From contig NC_081835.1 of NCBI RefSeq assembly GCF_030867095.1, forward strand, positions 17,368,501-17,432,500: 64,000 nt of DNA, given 5' to 3'. Made by a program: the position numbers and the translations under genes. The notes beneath the pieces are model-generated. The model was not told the origin of the DNA and searched no databases. It saw only the letters and a program-made list of their open reading frames with translations. This stretch comes from Alligator mississippiensis. Lineage: Eukaryota > Chordata > Crocodylia > Alligatoridae. Shown here piece after piece: positions 1 to 13,689 of this stretch. Position 1 is the first letter of the stretch. The number at the start of each line of letters is the position of its first letter.

Positions 1-351
1 GGGAAGAGCAATTTAAAATAAAGTAATTGGTGGAGATGAGGAGAGACGAGGATAATGAAGAGTCAACAATTGTAGTTCAACAAACTACAGAACTGAAAGG
101 TGCTTTGGGAGGAAAAAAAGGTGGGGGTAGACAAGAGAGGAAATGAGACACATTCCACTTAGCATCAAGAAGACCTTTCAAGTCCTCTAGCCTGTTCTCC
201 GGTAAATGTATAATTTTCCCCTGTAATTTTAATCCTGCAGATCTGTGTTTGGGTACAGCAAGGAGTACAAAGAGGTTGCTTTGATCCAGGACAAGTGTGA
301 GCAGATGACATGTAGATTTGATATGGGTAAATCCTGAGCACAGTTTTTACT
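1..351. other. Intergenic sequence, nothing recognised
   Basis: AT-leaning single-copy-looking sequence at the left edge. No open reading frame with splice signals, no RNA gene and no clear repeat border is visible before the inverted-repeat element that starts at 352. Confidence 0.5.
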
Positions 352-850
352 GGGCATGTCTACACATGCACATTTACTGTGCAGTAACAGAAATTACTGT
401 GCCACATGGGTGCATGTCTACACATGCACACCCATACTGCATAGTAAATATGGCAACTTATGCTGACTTGAGAGTAAATTTGAAACCTACATAATGCCGG
501 TATCAAATTTACACCCGATTAGTTACTGTGCAGTAAACCAGGGGTCCTACCTGTTGGGTCTGCTCAGCCACTAGGGGGCCAACCTGAGCCCAGCCCCAGG
601 GCTCCTGGCTGGCTGCCTCTCCTGATTTCAATTTGGGACTAAAGTAGTCCCAAGTGCTGGCAGCCGGCTCTGGCTTCAACTCCTGCCTAAAGTTATTCCC
701 TAGAGCTCCTCTTGGTGGCCACAGGGGCACATGGCACTCTGACCTGGGACTTAATTTAGTCCCAGGTCGCCTGCACGTGTAGACAGTAGCTTATTCCCAT
801 TTACTGTGCGGTAAATTTAAGCTAGTGTAAATGCACATGTAGACATGCCC
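352..850. mobile_element. MITE-like element with long terminal inverted repeats
   Basis: The left end reads GGGCATGTCTACACATGCAC followed by ATTTAC (352-377). The right end (827-850) is its near-perfect reverse complement, GTAAATGCACATGTAGACAT then GCCC. Inside are further partial copies of the same words (ACTGTGCAGTAA, GCATGTCTACACATGCA). No transposase coding is present in the 499 bp, so this looks like a nonautonomous DNA transposon. A 3-bp ACT flanks both ends and could be the target duplication, which is too short to be decisive. Related copies sit at 28,455-28,692 and 51,823-52,022, with more diverged ones at 17,190-17,718 and 21,515-21,670. The superfamily is not assigned. Confidence 0.8.
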
Positions 851-3800
851 ACTGAACATAAAAGTGTCCTAAGCACGTTTTGCTGTTGATGCTGCTCCAG
901 AGCAGAGGTTGTATATTTAAAAGCAAGGTGATGAGTTTGACGGTGCGCTGGGGAACCTGATTATATATTATGGCCTGGTCTTGTGAGACGCTGGGTGCCC
1001 TCATGTTCCACCGATAATAATAGAAGTCAGCACATGGCAGGATCAGTCCCTGACAATGACAGTGCTAGGGCAGGGCTGCAAAATTACATCAGTCTGATGG
1101 CAAGGTCAATCTTAAGAAAGGAGTGCATACATCCCTTTATGTTTTCAGTCACGCCCAACGTCCATCTATGCCCTGTGTCTCCCCAGTACTCCTCACAGGA
1201 GGCTTCAGCACTGTTGCTGCTGAGTGCCTCTGTTGACCACCACACCACTTGTGTGTGCCACGTTGTGCACTGTAAAAAGACTTTCAGGGCCCAGGCTCCC
1301 TTAAACCAACCCTCTCTTGTGGTTTCTGTAACTCCATTCTGAGTTCATCACTGCATTCCTCAAAGAACATCTGCCCTTTAAAGGACTCCCTTTCAATTAC
1401 TAACCTCCAGGTCAATAAATGTTCAGCATACCAGAATCCCAAACAGCCAAGTCATTCCTGGTCCCACAATGCCATGTAGCCCCTACCTAATAAGGCAGTT
1501 TCCAGGAGCATCTCTTTGCAGAAACAGGGAGGGAAAATGCTGGTCTTTAAGGTCACATGTGAAGCTACATATATCATCAAAAATAATCCCTTTGAGGGCT
1601 CCCATTTAACCTCCCACCTTTCCTTTACATGAAAACAAGTGCTTTTCCTCAGTTGTGCCAATGCCATGCCCAGGCTCAGAGTTCTAACCACACTGGACTC
1701 CTTACATTGATTTATCTATTTTTATTATCTTTTCAACCCTGTTTTGTCAACTCCTATTTAAGGACACTGTATGGGTAATCCACACTGTCATTTGCATTCT
1801 GCCATTGATTAGCTCATGCTTGCCCAGTCCTTTGATGCTGAAGTATTGAATATTTATCCTTGGAATACTCCTGGCTTTCATTAGAGGAGGGCTGTGCCAA
1901 GATTGAAGCTCCAGTCTTGATTACCTGAAATATGGGCAGTATGAACTAAAACCAAAGTCCAAATTTTGTAAGTAATCCCTATCTGTATAATGGAGTAAAT
2001 GAAATCCCAGGTCTGCCAGCTCTTGGGTGGAAATGCTTGTGGCCTGAAGCCAACGGGATTCTTGCTGATGACTGGAATGGAGCCAAGATTTCACCCTTTG
2101 ACTGTGGGATTTTCAAAATCCAAATGTGAATTTTGCAGCTTGATCCCAACTTTGCCTGTTGGGAGGCCTCAGGAAGTGGTACAATCTTTGCAATGCTCTT
2201 ACCTCCTGCAGAGTTAAAATCTATAGATAAGCAAAATTGCCATTCTCAAAGCAGTTTAGCCTCAGAGCTTGGGCAATACTTGTGACCTCTTGGGTCACAT
2301 TCACTCCCACAGAGTGACTTATCAGGGACATATTTATTTTATCTGCAGGCCTGGTAATGGGGTGGTCAGTCCCCTTAAGAGGGGGCAACCAACCCTGTTA
2401 AGGGCTTTTAGCTGTGGGCCTTCTGGTAATGAGGGAGTGTCCCACTGGGGGTTTAAAACCCCAGAGAAAAGGACTGAGAGAGAAAACTATGAAGGGACAT
2501 TTTGAAAACAGGAAGCAAACAATGACTGCTTCTGCCTGGCACAAGAGGAAGCCAGGCTACTGTGTGGGAAGCAGGAGCCAGAGTTCATCCTTGAGTGCCC
2601 GGGACAGGGCAAAAGGATTTTTTTTGGTTGGCTTATGTTTATTATCCAAGGACTGTTTTGCTTGTGAGGACTGGTTGAGGTGCTCATTAGGAAGCACAGC
2701 CACCGGCTCAAACCAGCAGGCCAGGAAACCCGTAAACAGAGCTACATACCATATGTCCAATATGAGAGTACAGCAGTAACTGAGTAATGGGTTGGTTCCT
2801 CACTGAAGGAGGTCAGCACATCCCTGGAAACCCATGATGACCTCCACTCTTTGGAGGACCTTTATCTGTGTAACCATGCTACCAATATATACTTAATCTC
2901 TTCTTGGGGAAAAGCCCAGAACTAGATTAGCCGTGGGTGTTGCAGCTGAGAACAGAGGTGTATTGACAGAGCTGTGCCAGCTCAGGGAGCTTGCCCAGAA
3001 CCAGTCTCTTCAATAGCTGGCTGCAGTCAGCATTATTTAGCAGGGAATATCCTAACTAAAGGGCAAATCAGGGCTCTTTTTAGGGGATTGCAGGAACTGA
3101 ATTGATGCCTACCTTTGCCAAGTAGAGATACAGACATGGGGGCAGGGGGATCTTCTTGCCATCTCACCCATTCCCTTGTGCACCTGCGGTATAGCCAAGC
3201 AAGATTTGGTCCTTATCACCACTCAAGCTGAGCCTTGCTTTATTGCTGCACAGTTACTAATACAGGGACCTAAGAGAATGCACCTGTTTTAATATCATGC
3301 TTATTTGTGATTTAACAAAGATAATTAAACCTGACATGGTGGGGGGTTGAGGGTTTGTTTTTTTTTAAACTGAACAACAGCAAATCTTTATGATTTTTGT
3401 AGTACTGGGAAAGGCAGGACAGCTTTTGGATGGGAAGGGGGAAATTTTACAATCTTTGGGCAGGGACCACCTTTTCCCCCCTGTCTTTTATCATCCAGCA
3501 GAATAGAGTCCTCATCCATGGCTGTAGTTTCTATATAATACCAATATGAGGAGTATCACCCACTCCCCTGTTTTGTCAATGTTTTCCAGGTGGGTGACAT
3601 TCCTTATGAAGTCTGTTGGTGATGGTGTACTGCAGCACCTGTTTAAAAGCAACTAGTGATCATGACTACTTCCGTGTACTTTTGATCTCTAATAAATCCA
3701 AGAAAGAATGCTTAATTCATACAGGGTGAAATGATAAAGGAAATCCTTTCTACACCTGCATTGGCTTCACTTTAGTGTTTTTAGCTCAGGGCTCTGGCAT

Positions 3801-4574
3801 TTGTTCAATGAGAAGGCAATTCACTCAAGGTTATAGATAGGAAGTTGTTTTAATGAGGATTCACAGCCAGAGTTCCTGGAGAGGGCAGGGATTCTTCAAA
3901 AGTTCATTAAGTGATGGTCCCCTTCCTCCTCTGTGCTCTGAAAATGAGTTCTGCCAGTTTTTAAAGTCACCATCATTTCATGCTTATTATTAGAGAACAG
4001 ATCACAAGATGTAACGTGCTGCTGCTCCAGCAGCTGCCTCAGGCTCCACAAATATGGAAAGCACAAGGGCTGCATACCTATTATGGTTCGTGTTACTCCA
4101 GAACGCTCCCTGCCAGATCAGAATTTCCAGCAGCCCGAGCTAGGGAACAGGTTCCATTCACAAGCATTTTTCTCTCGCATTACGTGCAGTCTTTCCTTCA
4201 GAGTAAAGCATATCCTTCCCCACTGGGCCAGCTCCAGCTGCAGCAGCACACATCTCCAAATTCAGAAGCACGGTTTACTTGTGACTTCAAGGGCTTTGCA
4301 ATTTATTTAGGACACAGATACACAAATAGATCTCCCCTTAAAGATACCAATGCTGTTTCATATCCAATGTATAGTAGAAAGCTGCTGATAATGAATAAAA
4401 ATCCATAAATACCATAACCTGGACTTCTGTAATGCCAGCCACCCATGAGTCTCATGATGCTTTACCAACATTCACCAATGAAGCTTTAAAGTGTGCCATG
4501 TTGGGTTGTTGCCTGTAGTTATCTGCATTTTATAGTTGAGGAAACTGAGGCACAGAAAGTCTAAATATTGCTCA
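851..4574. other. Intergenic, no gene supported
   Basis: Several short open frames occur on both strands, but none has convincing splice sites, family motifs or codon bias. The sequence is ordinary intermediate-GC vertebrate intergenic DNA with short A or T runs (for example near 3,360). I see no RNA gene and no repeat with definable ends here. Confidence 0.5.
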
Positions 4575-4589
4575 GGGTAACATAGTATT

Positions 4590-4750
4590 AGAGTGATGTT
4601 GTAGCCCTGGTGGTCCAGGAATTACTTGAGAGACAAAGGTTTTTGGGGGTGATATCTTTTATTGGACCAACTGTACATCTATACCACTGTATCCCAACCA
4701 TACAGTTAGTCCAATAAAAGATAGCCACCCCAAAATATCCTTGCCTCACA
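4590..4750. repeat. Fold-back copy of an interspersed repeat
   Basis: The left part, read on the minus strand, contains the repeat core CCAATAAAAGATATCACCCC (about 4,646-4,670) and ends in the word for 'GGACCACCAGGGCTACAACA'. After a short spacer the plus strand repeats AGTCCAATAAAAGATAGCCA (about 4,704-4,727). The two halves form an inverted pair of the same sequence. The same core recurs at 14,580-14,620, 14,880-14,910, 32,400-32,450 and 57,381-57,994, so this is a dispersed family whose copies often insert head to head. Confidence 0.7.
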
Positions 4751-4760
4751 GGTAAGAGAG

Positions 4761-7700
4761 CACTTCTAGGAGAGAATTGAAAAAAGTTAGCTCTTCCAGC
4801 TCCCAGCTTCATGTTTTAACCACTGCATCACACTCTCCCTCAAGGGTACAGCCATGTCAATAGCTCTCTGTGCAATTTTAAAACTTTGAGTAAATACTGC
4901 ATTAGCCACTCCAGCATATGTCATGCCCTACTAGATCTGAATCCTCCTTGTTTCTGCATCAGGTCATGCCTGGAGGATAAAATAAACCAGTCCCTGCCAG
5001 TATGAGGCTCTGGTCACAGCCAGTGACACAGAAAATGTTGGTGCTTGTTAAATACTTGGTATGCAGATTCTGAAAAAGCCCATGATGATATATCATACGC
5101 ATGTTTGAAGCTCTTCTAGGTAAGGTGAGGGCTCCATAGCAAGCGCTAGGCTTTTCAAGTGCTGGCACCTCAGCTGAGTTTGCAAAACCAATATGAGGAG
5201 ATGCTTTAGGCACACACCAAGCATTTGTGTGCACAAAACAGACACTCCAGGTCACAAACAACATGTGCTCTTTACCATTTTCGACTTGATTTTCTACTTT
5301 GTGCATTTGTTTCTGCAGAAATATTGTAACAGGCACTTACTATTATTAAATTTATATTACAATAGCATCTGGGGATCATCAAATGGAAATCAGGTACCCT
5401 TTGTGCTGGCCTCTGAACTATCACATAAAGATATAATCTGAGCCCCAAAGATTGTCCTTGCATCTTTTACACTATTATTATTTCAAGGCAATGGCACTGG
5501 GTGTTAGAGTTTGTAGAATGACTGGAGACAGTGAATTTTATTGCCTAAAGCAGAACTAACCTACGGTTTTTTCTATTCCTGCGTCTGTCCCTGACGCACA
5601 TCATTTTAGGAAAGTTAATAAACTTCTTTGCATCTCAATTTCCTTAAATACAGCATAATGGCAATCCTACCTAACTAACCAGGCTGTTGTGAGGCTTAAC
5701 AATTATATCTGCTATTCTAAAGAACTCCTTATCCAAAGATTGCAAAGCCTTTAATGAGCAATTACTGTATAAGGCTCAAAACAAGTCCAAGTGGTTAGGT
5801 TATAAGAGATATAAAAAACTAGTGTTGGTGACCCTTGGAATGTGCTTAGTTAGGGGCTGAATTTCTTAGCCTCGATATATAAAGGTGCCAAATTTCACAG
5901 CAGTTTAGCATAAGAAGGGAGAACACTGCATACTTTTGGGGAAAATAATAGTGGAAAGGCAGGTACATAGAATGTAACTATTCATGGTGAAATTTGGGGA
6001 GCAACTATATTCTTACAATCAATCCCCTTAGTGTTACAACTCATGACAGTCTTTCTCACACCACAGCTGTCCTATACAACAGGCAGGAGCATTGGCACAG
6101 TATGTGATTCCTGTTACACTTCCTCTAATACTGTGGTGCTACTTAGAGGTCTCAGTGACATAACTGAGACCTGCCAACTTGTGATAGTAGCCAAGGCCAA
6201 CAGAGCATAGTGGTAGGAATATATATTATATTTCAAAGATAAAAAAAAAAAATCCCAGCTAAACCTATGAAATAGTTTTTCAATGGCTTTGACAAAATCC
6301 CACCTCACTTTGCTCTAGAAGATTTCTAATGTTTAGTCCTGTGCTTCTGAAATCCTACAAATGGGTAAATTAAGTATTGTAGTAAGACTGGGTAGGGTTA
6401 GTGCTGTTGCAGCTGTGATGGCACAAGACATTTCCGATTACACAGAATATTGTAATAGATCCCAGCTTTGCAGAGGATTATGCCTAAAAAGGCCATGGAG
6501 GATAATGGCACATTTGTACAAAAGAAACCCTTGGATCTAGTGAAGATACTATTGAAGTCAATCTGCCGAGAGCGCTTTTCATTAAAAATAGAAACCATTT
6601 TTTCATCTCACAACCCAGTTCTAAATAGATATGTTTTTGGTTTTTTTGCACAGGACTTGGCAGCATCTCAAATGAACTTGAGCAACCTCAGTCCCTGAGA
6701 ATAACACGACTGTAAACCTAGTTAACACAGCATGTGTGAAACCTGACAAGCCCCTGCATGAGCTGGGAAACAGAGGACAAATACTGATGGTAGCTCAGCT
6801 TCCTCCCACTAGGTGATTTCCTTAACTGTGTTCATAGCTCTGGGCAGGGCAAAGAAACCAATAGATCTGTTCTATGGATTGAACATTTTTCTTGACTCTC
6901 ATTCCCATGCCTCTCCCCACTGCTGAATCAAGCTATACTTATGGGGAAAGAGAACAGAAGGAGAAAGGGGAATGTAAGCTACGACTGAAATGAGAATGAT
7001 AAGTGTTATGGAAAGTTATTGCTTTAGGTGTTCAAAAGTGGGCTTGAAGAGCCAGGCCCTTTCCTTATGTATTTAGAAAAGGGACTTCGAAGGCACAAGC
7101 CAGGGGTTACAGAAATAGGGTGCTCGGACAGGCTGGATCATTCAGGAAAGGGAATGCATGGTTTCGTCGTTAGTGTTGGTTTGCTACCTGTAGTAATATA
7201 GCTGTGGATTGTATGCCCATTCCTGCCATTGATAGGCTCAGTAACATCAAACAAGTCAATTCACTTCTCTGTGCTTCAGTTTCCCTATCTGGAACCTGGG
7301 AATTGTCATTCTGATCTGTGTTGCCTAGGCTTATAAATCTTAGTGAGCTAATGGATTGGCATTAATAGTTAATGAGGAGAAAAGAACATATGGATCTGGG
7401 CAACCTTGATGGTTGATGGAGTTTGGATCTGGATGCATAGTCCACTCTTCAGGCCTACCTCTAATAAGAATAGTAACAAAACATTTTACGGGGCATTTTT
7501 TTTAAAGGCTATGCATCTTCCGTCTGCTTGTGGGACCTGAAAGTTGTACATGCAATGAGTGGGACACTACACAGCAGTGGGGAACACTGATGACAGTATT
7601 GGCAAATGCACCCACAGTTTATGACTATGTAGAGAAGTGACGTGGCCCAATAAATGATCATTGCACACAAAATGGTTTTAGCTTGAAATTGCCATTAGTT

Positions 7701-8465
7701 TATGAAACACTTTCATCTGTTATGCATCAGCTCCTTCTCGTTGTCGAATGCTTTTTTTTCTGATACTGCATCCAACAAAGCTCAACTTCTGTGAATCTTT
7801 CAAGCCTTGACCTCTGCTGAAATTGTCAGCTAGTGCCAAGTAAGTTATGACAGTGGTCTTTTTGATGTAGACACTTGTCCACTAGAAACTGGACTCATTT
7901 CACAGGCCCCTGAACAATCAGATATTAATAACTTGAAGCCATTATTGATTGAGTGAGACTAGAACTGACAACCTAGAATAATAGGGGTTTTTTCTCATGA
8001 CCAAATCCCTGAATTATTCTATCTACCCAGATTATTCCGATAAAGTCTTTTCTTTTCTTTTTTTGCCAAAACTACACATTGACAAATGATGGGCATGTAT
8101 TTAGTAGATTCCTTTTATACAAAGATCCAGGACTAATTCAAACTATTTATGTATAGACAATAAGAAAAAACACACCACAGAATGAAATATAAAAATTCAA
8201 GACAGATAAATAATAGCCAAGGATAACATCCTTGCTTGAGGAAATATCCCAACAAACTGGAAAGTCTGTGAGAGGAGGAGGAAGACAGGAGATTTATTCC
8301 TCTTCTCTGAGGGCAATGATGCATTTAATAATGCCCAACATATTGTGGAATAGATATAGAACTATTGTCTCATTCCCTCATGGTTGAAAATTATGCTCAA
8401 ACTTAACTGGATGCCTGAAATGGTGCCCATGAGCAGAGGTACTTACCTGTGTTAGTCTGAAGCCT
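4761..8465. other. Intergenic, no gene supported
   Basis: AT-rich noncoding sequence with only short chance open frames. I found no splice-bounded exon, no RNA gene and no repeat ends that can be placed. Confidence 0.5.
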
Positions 8466-8642
8466 GGCAGAAGGCAGGGTAGATTTGCCCCTTTAGTCTA
8501 ACTAAATCAGAGATATATAACATAAGCTTTCAGAAGCAGAGGACTTACTTGATCATATGCATGTCCTCTGCTTCTGAAAGCTTATGCTATATCTCTCTGA
8601 TGTGGTTAGTCTGTAAGGTGCAAATCTACCCTGCCTTCTGCC
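8466..8642. repeat. Long hairpin (fold-back repeat), arms about 80 bp
   Basis: The left arm is 8,466-8,544 and the right arm is 8,563-8,642, separated by an 18-nt spacer. Both arms begin or end with GGCAGAAGGCAGGGTAGATT (or its reverse complement), and the inner ends match perfectly for over 20 bp (CATAAGCTTTCAGAAGCAGA plus GGAC). The arms are roughly 85-90 percent identical by eye. The right arm contains GAAAGCTTATGCTA (8,576-8,589), which has the form of hammerhead stem III; see findings. The repeat has no coding potential. Confidence 0.85.
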
Positions 8643-9689
8643 TGAAATTATACTATCATAGTCCATCTTTTAGAGCTATTTATAACAGCAAAGAGAACCC
8701 TCTTGCTCATTTTCCATCTCATAACTTGTAAAGTGGCTGTGAAAAGTTATAGGCTGCAGTCTGCTGTGTCCTACTGCCTCCAAATGTAATCAATGCTGCA
8801 GCCTCCTTTGTACCTCTTCTACCTTCTGAAGAGCAATTACCATTGTGTTCCAATTATGAGTCACCCTTATGTGTAACCAATCCCATATTTTCAGTTTCAA
8901 TTTTAGGAAAACCAGCTTTTCCTTCAAATATAAATTAGTAGCTCCAGCTGGAGTCCTTGAACTACTGTACCCTTGCAAAATCCCAAAGAAGATAACCAAG
9001 GAAGGGATCCAAATGGGTTAAACGAGCTAAAAATACTAAAATAAAAAATAGAAATAGAAAAAAAATCCGATTTGGTATTTTTGTTGCATGCACAAAAACA
9101 CTGTGAGTATAAAAGCCAAGCTTGTCAGGGTCCTGAGTATTGGTTGACCCTGCCTGTAAGTTATCTGGTATGACTTTTATGGTTCTTTTGTAGGGAAAAA
9201 TTCTGAAACCAAAGGAGGACTGCATTAGGATTGGTAGCATCTTGCGCTAGCCATAGTTTGCATTGGACGATGTCCCTAAGAGGATGGCTAGGAATAATCT
9301 CTAATCATGTGTGCCACATATTGGGTAGTACCGAACAAACTTTCAGGGCTCAGGAATGTTATGCATATCAGACTGATATTATTTTATTATTATTTAGATG
9401 CAAATTGCTTCCTATCTAGTCTCACATTATCACTACAATGCCTTGAAGACATAGCATAAAGGCTAAATATTGCTGTTTCCACATTTGCCTAGAAAGATTA
9501 GGTATTATTCCTTGATCAGTAACATCAGCTATTGGTTGCCCTGACAAGCAGCATGCTGAATAGATGGATCACCAACGTGAGTCACTTTGGAAAATCCTGA
9601 TAGATGCAATGGATTAATTTTATTCCCACATTTCTTGTCTGAACTGTTTCAGAAATCTTTAGCCAGGAGGCAGCTGGCTGAGGAGAGCT

Positions 9690-11080
9690 CTCTCTGGACC
9701 AGTAAGGTTGATTTTCAACAACTCTTGGAAAACTGGTGCGGTTCCAGAAGCCTGGAAAAAACGCTAATGCTGTGTCAATATTTATAAAGGGTAAATGATA
9801 TGAGCCAGGTTTATCAGCCTGATATCAGCAAAATAATGGAGCAGCTGTTACGGGACTCAATTAATACAGAATTAAAAGAAAATGATTGACTTTATGGCGG
9901 TCAACGTGGGTCCATGGAAAATAGATCTTGTCAAACGTATTCGGTAATTGGTTTGATGATTACAAGTGTATTACAAGTTTGGTGGATAAAGGTTATAGCA
10001 TTGATGTAATACTCTGTGGTTACTTAGTAAGGCATATGACTCAGTACCACTCGACATTTTGATTAAGCAACTAGGCCTGTACAAAAATAATATGATGCAC
10101 ATTAAACTTGCTAACCAATAGGCCTCCAAGTGTAATTGTAAATAGGGAACTATTGTGGAACGGGTGTGCCTCTGAAGCAGTGTCTGCAGGGAGCAGTTTT
10201 TGGCACCACACTGTCAGCGTTTTTATCTGTGACCTGAAGGAAAACTTACGATCCTCGCTGGTAAAGTTTCAGGGAGTGATAAATAACGAAAAGGATGGGT
10301 CCTTGATATGCAGCTATCTGGATCACTTAGTGAGCTGCGCACAAATAAGCTACGTGCATTTCAATATGGCTTAATATAAAGTTATGCATGTAGGAGCAAA
10401 ACACATTGGCCGTGTTTTATAGGAAGGGGGACTCAATCCTGGCAAGCGATGACATTTATAAAAGACTTGGGGGTCACGGTAGGTAATGAGCTAAGCATGA
10501 ACTCCCAGTGCAATGCTCTGATCAGAAGAGCTAATGCGATCCTTGGATGCATCTACAAAACTCTCAAGAGGGAGTAGGGAGGTTTCATTACGTCAGTATT
10601 TGGCACAGATACAACCACTGCTGGAATACAGTGTGGACACCACACAGGTGCCAACAATTCACAAGGATGTTGATACATTGGAGAGGGTTCTGTGAAGACC
10701 CTCAAGACTGATTAAAGGTTTGGACAGCAGGCCTCAGGGTGAGAGACTCAAGGGACTCGGTTTGTTTAATTTCTCCAGAACAAGACTAAAGTTCAGATTA
10801 CATGATCGCAGTGGTACCATCTGAGTTTATCATCTATGAATCGGAGGGCTACATGGATCTCCAATGCTTTTCCCACTCCCATGGTCCATACAATCTCCAT
10901 GCCCCACCAGACCTCAGAAAGCCAGAGTCAGAAAGCCTAATATTGGTGCTGGGGGAGCACAGAAAGCAGCTACATGGCATTTTTTATATGTATCATGCTT
11001 AATGCAAGAGTGAGAAGTCATGGTATGTTTTCAAGCTCGGGCTCCACCGCTATCTGAGGTGATGCTGACTTGTCTGGAGT
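9690..11080 (+). mobile_element. Ancient CR1/L3-like LINE fragment, decayed
   Basis: Conceptual translations in shifting frames resemble successive blocks of a CR1-type reverse transcriptase. They run from VDKGYSIDVI (about 9,982), matching the LDFSKAFD region, through a GVPQGSVLGP-like block near 10,180-10,220 and a DLGVTV-like block near 10,466, to LEYSVD...DTLERVL and KGLDSRPQGERLKGLGLFNF (about 10,620-10,775). Stops and frameshifts are frequent, so no protein is made. It is much older than the CR1 copies further right in the window. The 5' part is missing or unrecognisable, and the 3' end is not sharply defined. Confidence 0.7.
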
Positions 11081-12958
11081 ATCAGACTGGGATCCAAGTC
11101 TCACACTCTGGGCTGTAGCAGCTGGTGGTGGTGGGAGGAGGGGTGGTTGGTTCTTGTTCTTGCTTTTTCCTTTAATGAGCTGTTTTTGTTGTTATCGTTT
11201 AATTACATTGAGTGGTTTTCAGAGCACTTCTGAATTTCTCTCAGGGCATAGGTGACAGGAAAATCACAGAAGGGACCCTTTCTAAAGGTTGCTGGTCATA
11301 TGGCTCAGCATCCATGACATGAGATAGCATCTGGGCTGTTTCCTCACCAAAACAAAGTCCCCTGCTCTGTAAATATAACAGCATTTATATGATCAGACCT
11401 TGTAGGAATACGATATTGTTCATACAAATACTGACTAGCAAGCGTACGCTGAGGGGCTGAGTCCACAAGAGGGCCTTGGAGCAAGGTGGATGAATTCCAG
11501 CCCTGGCTCTCGCTGGCATTTTCTGTTGCGTGGAAGCACTGGCACCATGAAATGTCAGGTCTCAAAATGGAAACAACCTGATGTTGTTTGGGACTGATTC
11601 CTGGAAGTGCCTTTTGGATACAGACCTCCTCACTTGCACCCCGCCTCTATAAATATGACTAAATGAGGAAGTGCATCTAAAATAAGTCATTGTTATTCAT
11701 GGAGAGGGCCCTGTTCCTGAAGCCCTTGGTTTCCAAGTAAACAAGCTTGGGAGGTAAGTTAGCAAAAGAGGCTGATTCATTAGCAGCAAGGCAAAGCTGT
11801 GTACTGGAGGGGTGCCCAGCTGCCCAAAGAGATTTACATAGCAACACGCTTCTCAAATCTTAATAGAACAAGCTGTGTGACACACACCGTCTTGAACTGT
11901 ATCACAGTCACATGCTTGCTGGGCTCTTTGCTTATCTCATGGGCTCCCTTGACAGTATCAGCTGCTCCAATGCCTCACAGGAATTTAAAATGTTAAGGAA
12001 GGCAATGGAAAGCCAGCCCACCTATATATAAAAAAAACCTTTCTGCCCTCAATTCTGGAAGCTAGAACCCCCCCCCCCCCCCCCTTCTGGAAGCCCCCTT
12101 TCCAATTCTGGAAATCAGAAGCCAGAAGAACCATTTTCTGTTTTAAATTGGGTTCCCCGTTAGGATAAAGACTGTCTATAGAGCTACAGGGATCTGTCAA
12201 CCACATCTTTATCAACATTTATTGGCTTTTAATAGCCCCTCTACTAACCTGAATGCCATTTACAAAATTAATAGCACCTACATTTTTAGTTGCTAGTGGA
12301 ACAAATGCATCTTCCTGGTATTTTCTCCCCAGCTGAACAGGGCCAGGAGGCTGTTCTTCCAGCACTGTTACAGAGGGAAGGCATTTACACAGAGATGAGC
12401 CCTAGGCTTTGGGGAACCAGCTAAAGAGTTGAGAAGGGAATTCAGTCTCTGTGATCCATTCAGTCTTTAGCCTCTTTGCTGATGCTGCAAGCAAAGGGTG
12501 CCAATTAATGCCCATTATACTATGGGCATCTGTCCACAAGGATGGGAAGGGAAACGCACACACCAATTTCACATGAGGAACTGAACAGCTGTTAGATTAT
12601 AAAAATTTCTGGCCCCAATTGATCTGGACCATATCAGAACTAGTAACCTAAAACAGACCAGCTTGGAATCCCTGGACTAGGTCGTAATTCAGCGCGCACT
12701 GAATTCAGTCCCTTCAGTAGGGGTTGCGTTCGATTTCCCATCCTTCTGCTGCCACCAAGTGGTAGGATGCTGTTCATTTCCTGCAGCCTTTGTGTACACG
12801 CGTATGTACTCCCTCTCCAAATAGAAAGGGATAAGTGGCTAGGCTGGAGTGCTGTGAGAGGGAACTGTAATTATCAGCCAGTTCCCTCGGTCCACTATAG
12901 AGTCAGGCTAGGACAAAATATATCTTAACTATTTACAGGTTTATTGATATACATATAC
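11081..12958. other. Intergenic, no gene supported
   Basis: Noncoding sequence with a 17-nt C run at 12,068-12,084, flanked by imperfect copies of TTCTGGAAGC. No exon, RNA gene or bounded repeat is supported. Confidence 0.5.
12068..12084. repeat. Poly-C homopolymer (C17)
   Basis: An uninterrupted run of 17 C residues. The flanks carry the related words ATTCTGGAAGCTAGAA and TTCTGGAAGCC. On the opposite strand it is a G run that could be prone to slippage or quadruplex formation. Confidence 0.95.
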
Positions 12959-12959
12959 T

Positions 12960-12960
<1 letters not shown>

Positions 12961-12996
<36 letters not shown>

Positions 12997-13041
12997 CTCT
13001 ATATTTATATACATATACATACATATACACACATATATATA

Positions 13042-13076
<35 letters not shown>

Positions 13077-13078
13077 AA
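12961..13078. repeat. Compound (CA)n and (TA)n microsatellite
   Basis: CA dinucleotides run from 12,962 to about 12,995. A TA/CATA-rich bridge follows, then a second CA run from about 13,047 to 13,077. This is a simple-sequence repeat with no coding role. Confidence 0.95.
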
Positions 13079-13689
13079 CCCCCCAAAATGGTATTAATAA
13101 ATATACATATACAATATATACTTCACGTGTAAAACTATGCTCTATAAATCGTGACTAAGAAATTATACCACCACCAATGGCTTCAAACCCAGCACAGGTG
13201 AGTAACTGATCTGAAGCAGGTAAGCACAGGTGAGTCCAAATAACCAACAAGCAAATATAGGTAAGCAGCAGATAAATTCTGGCAAACCAAAGAGGGGGTA
13301 TCGACAAGGGATTCAACAGGCAGATATATACATAATATACAACAGTTCAACAACAACCCACGTTAGAAATACCAACATATAAGGCATGATATTCCAAGAT
13401 GTAAGGCGCTACAAGATATAGTGATCAGCTCTGCAACTTCCCGGGTGCCCTCTGGGCCCAGGACCCCACTCCCGATAGGTAATTGTGGAAAAGGAGGGGG
13501 GCAGGAGGAAAGAGAGGCCCAGAGCTCCCAGGGCTTCCCCTAACCCCCAGGGAGTAGCACACGAGACACCCGTTCAAGACCCCAGGGGGCCCTCCCCTGT
13601 GGGGACCCTCTCCTGGGGTGACTCATGAATCCATGCCTGGGAGACTGCCTCCGGTCCTCCAGTTTGCACGCCTCTCCTCAGGTAAGGGG

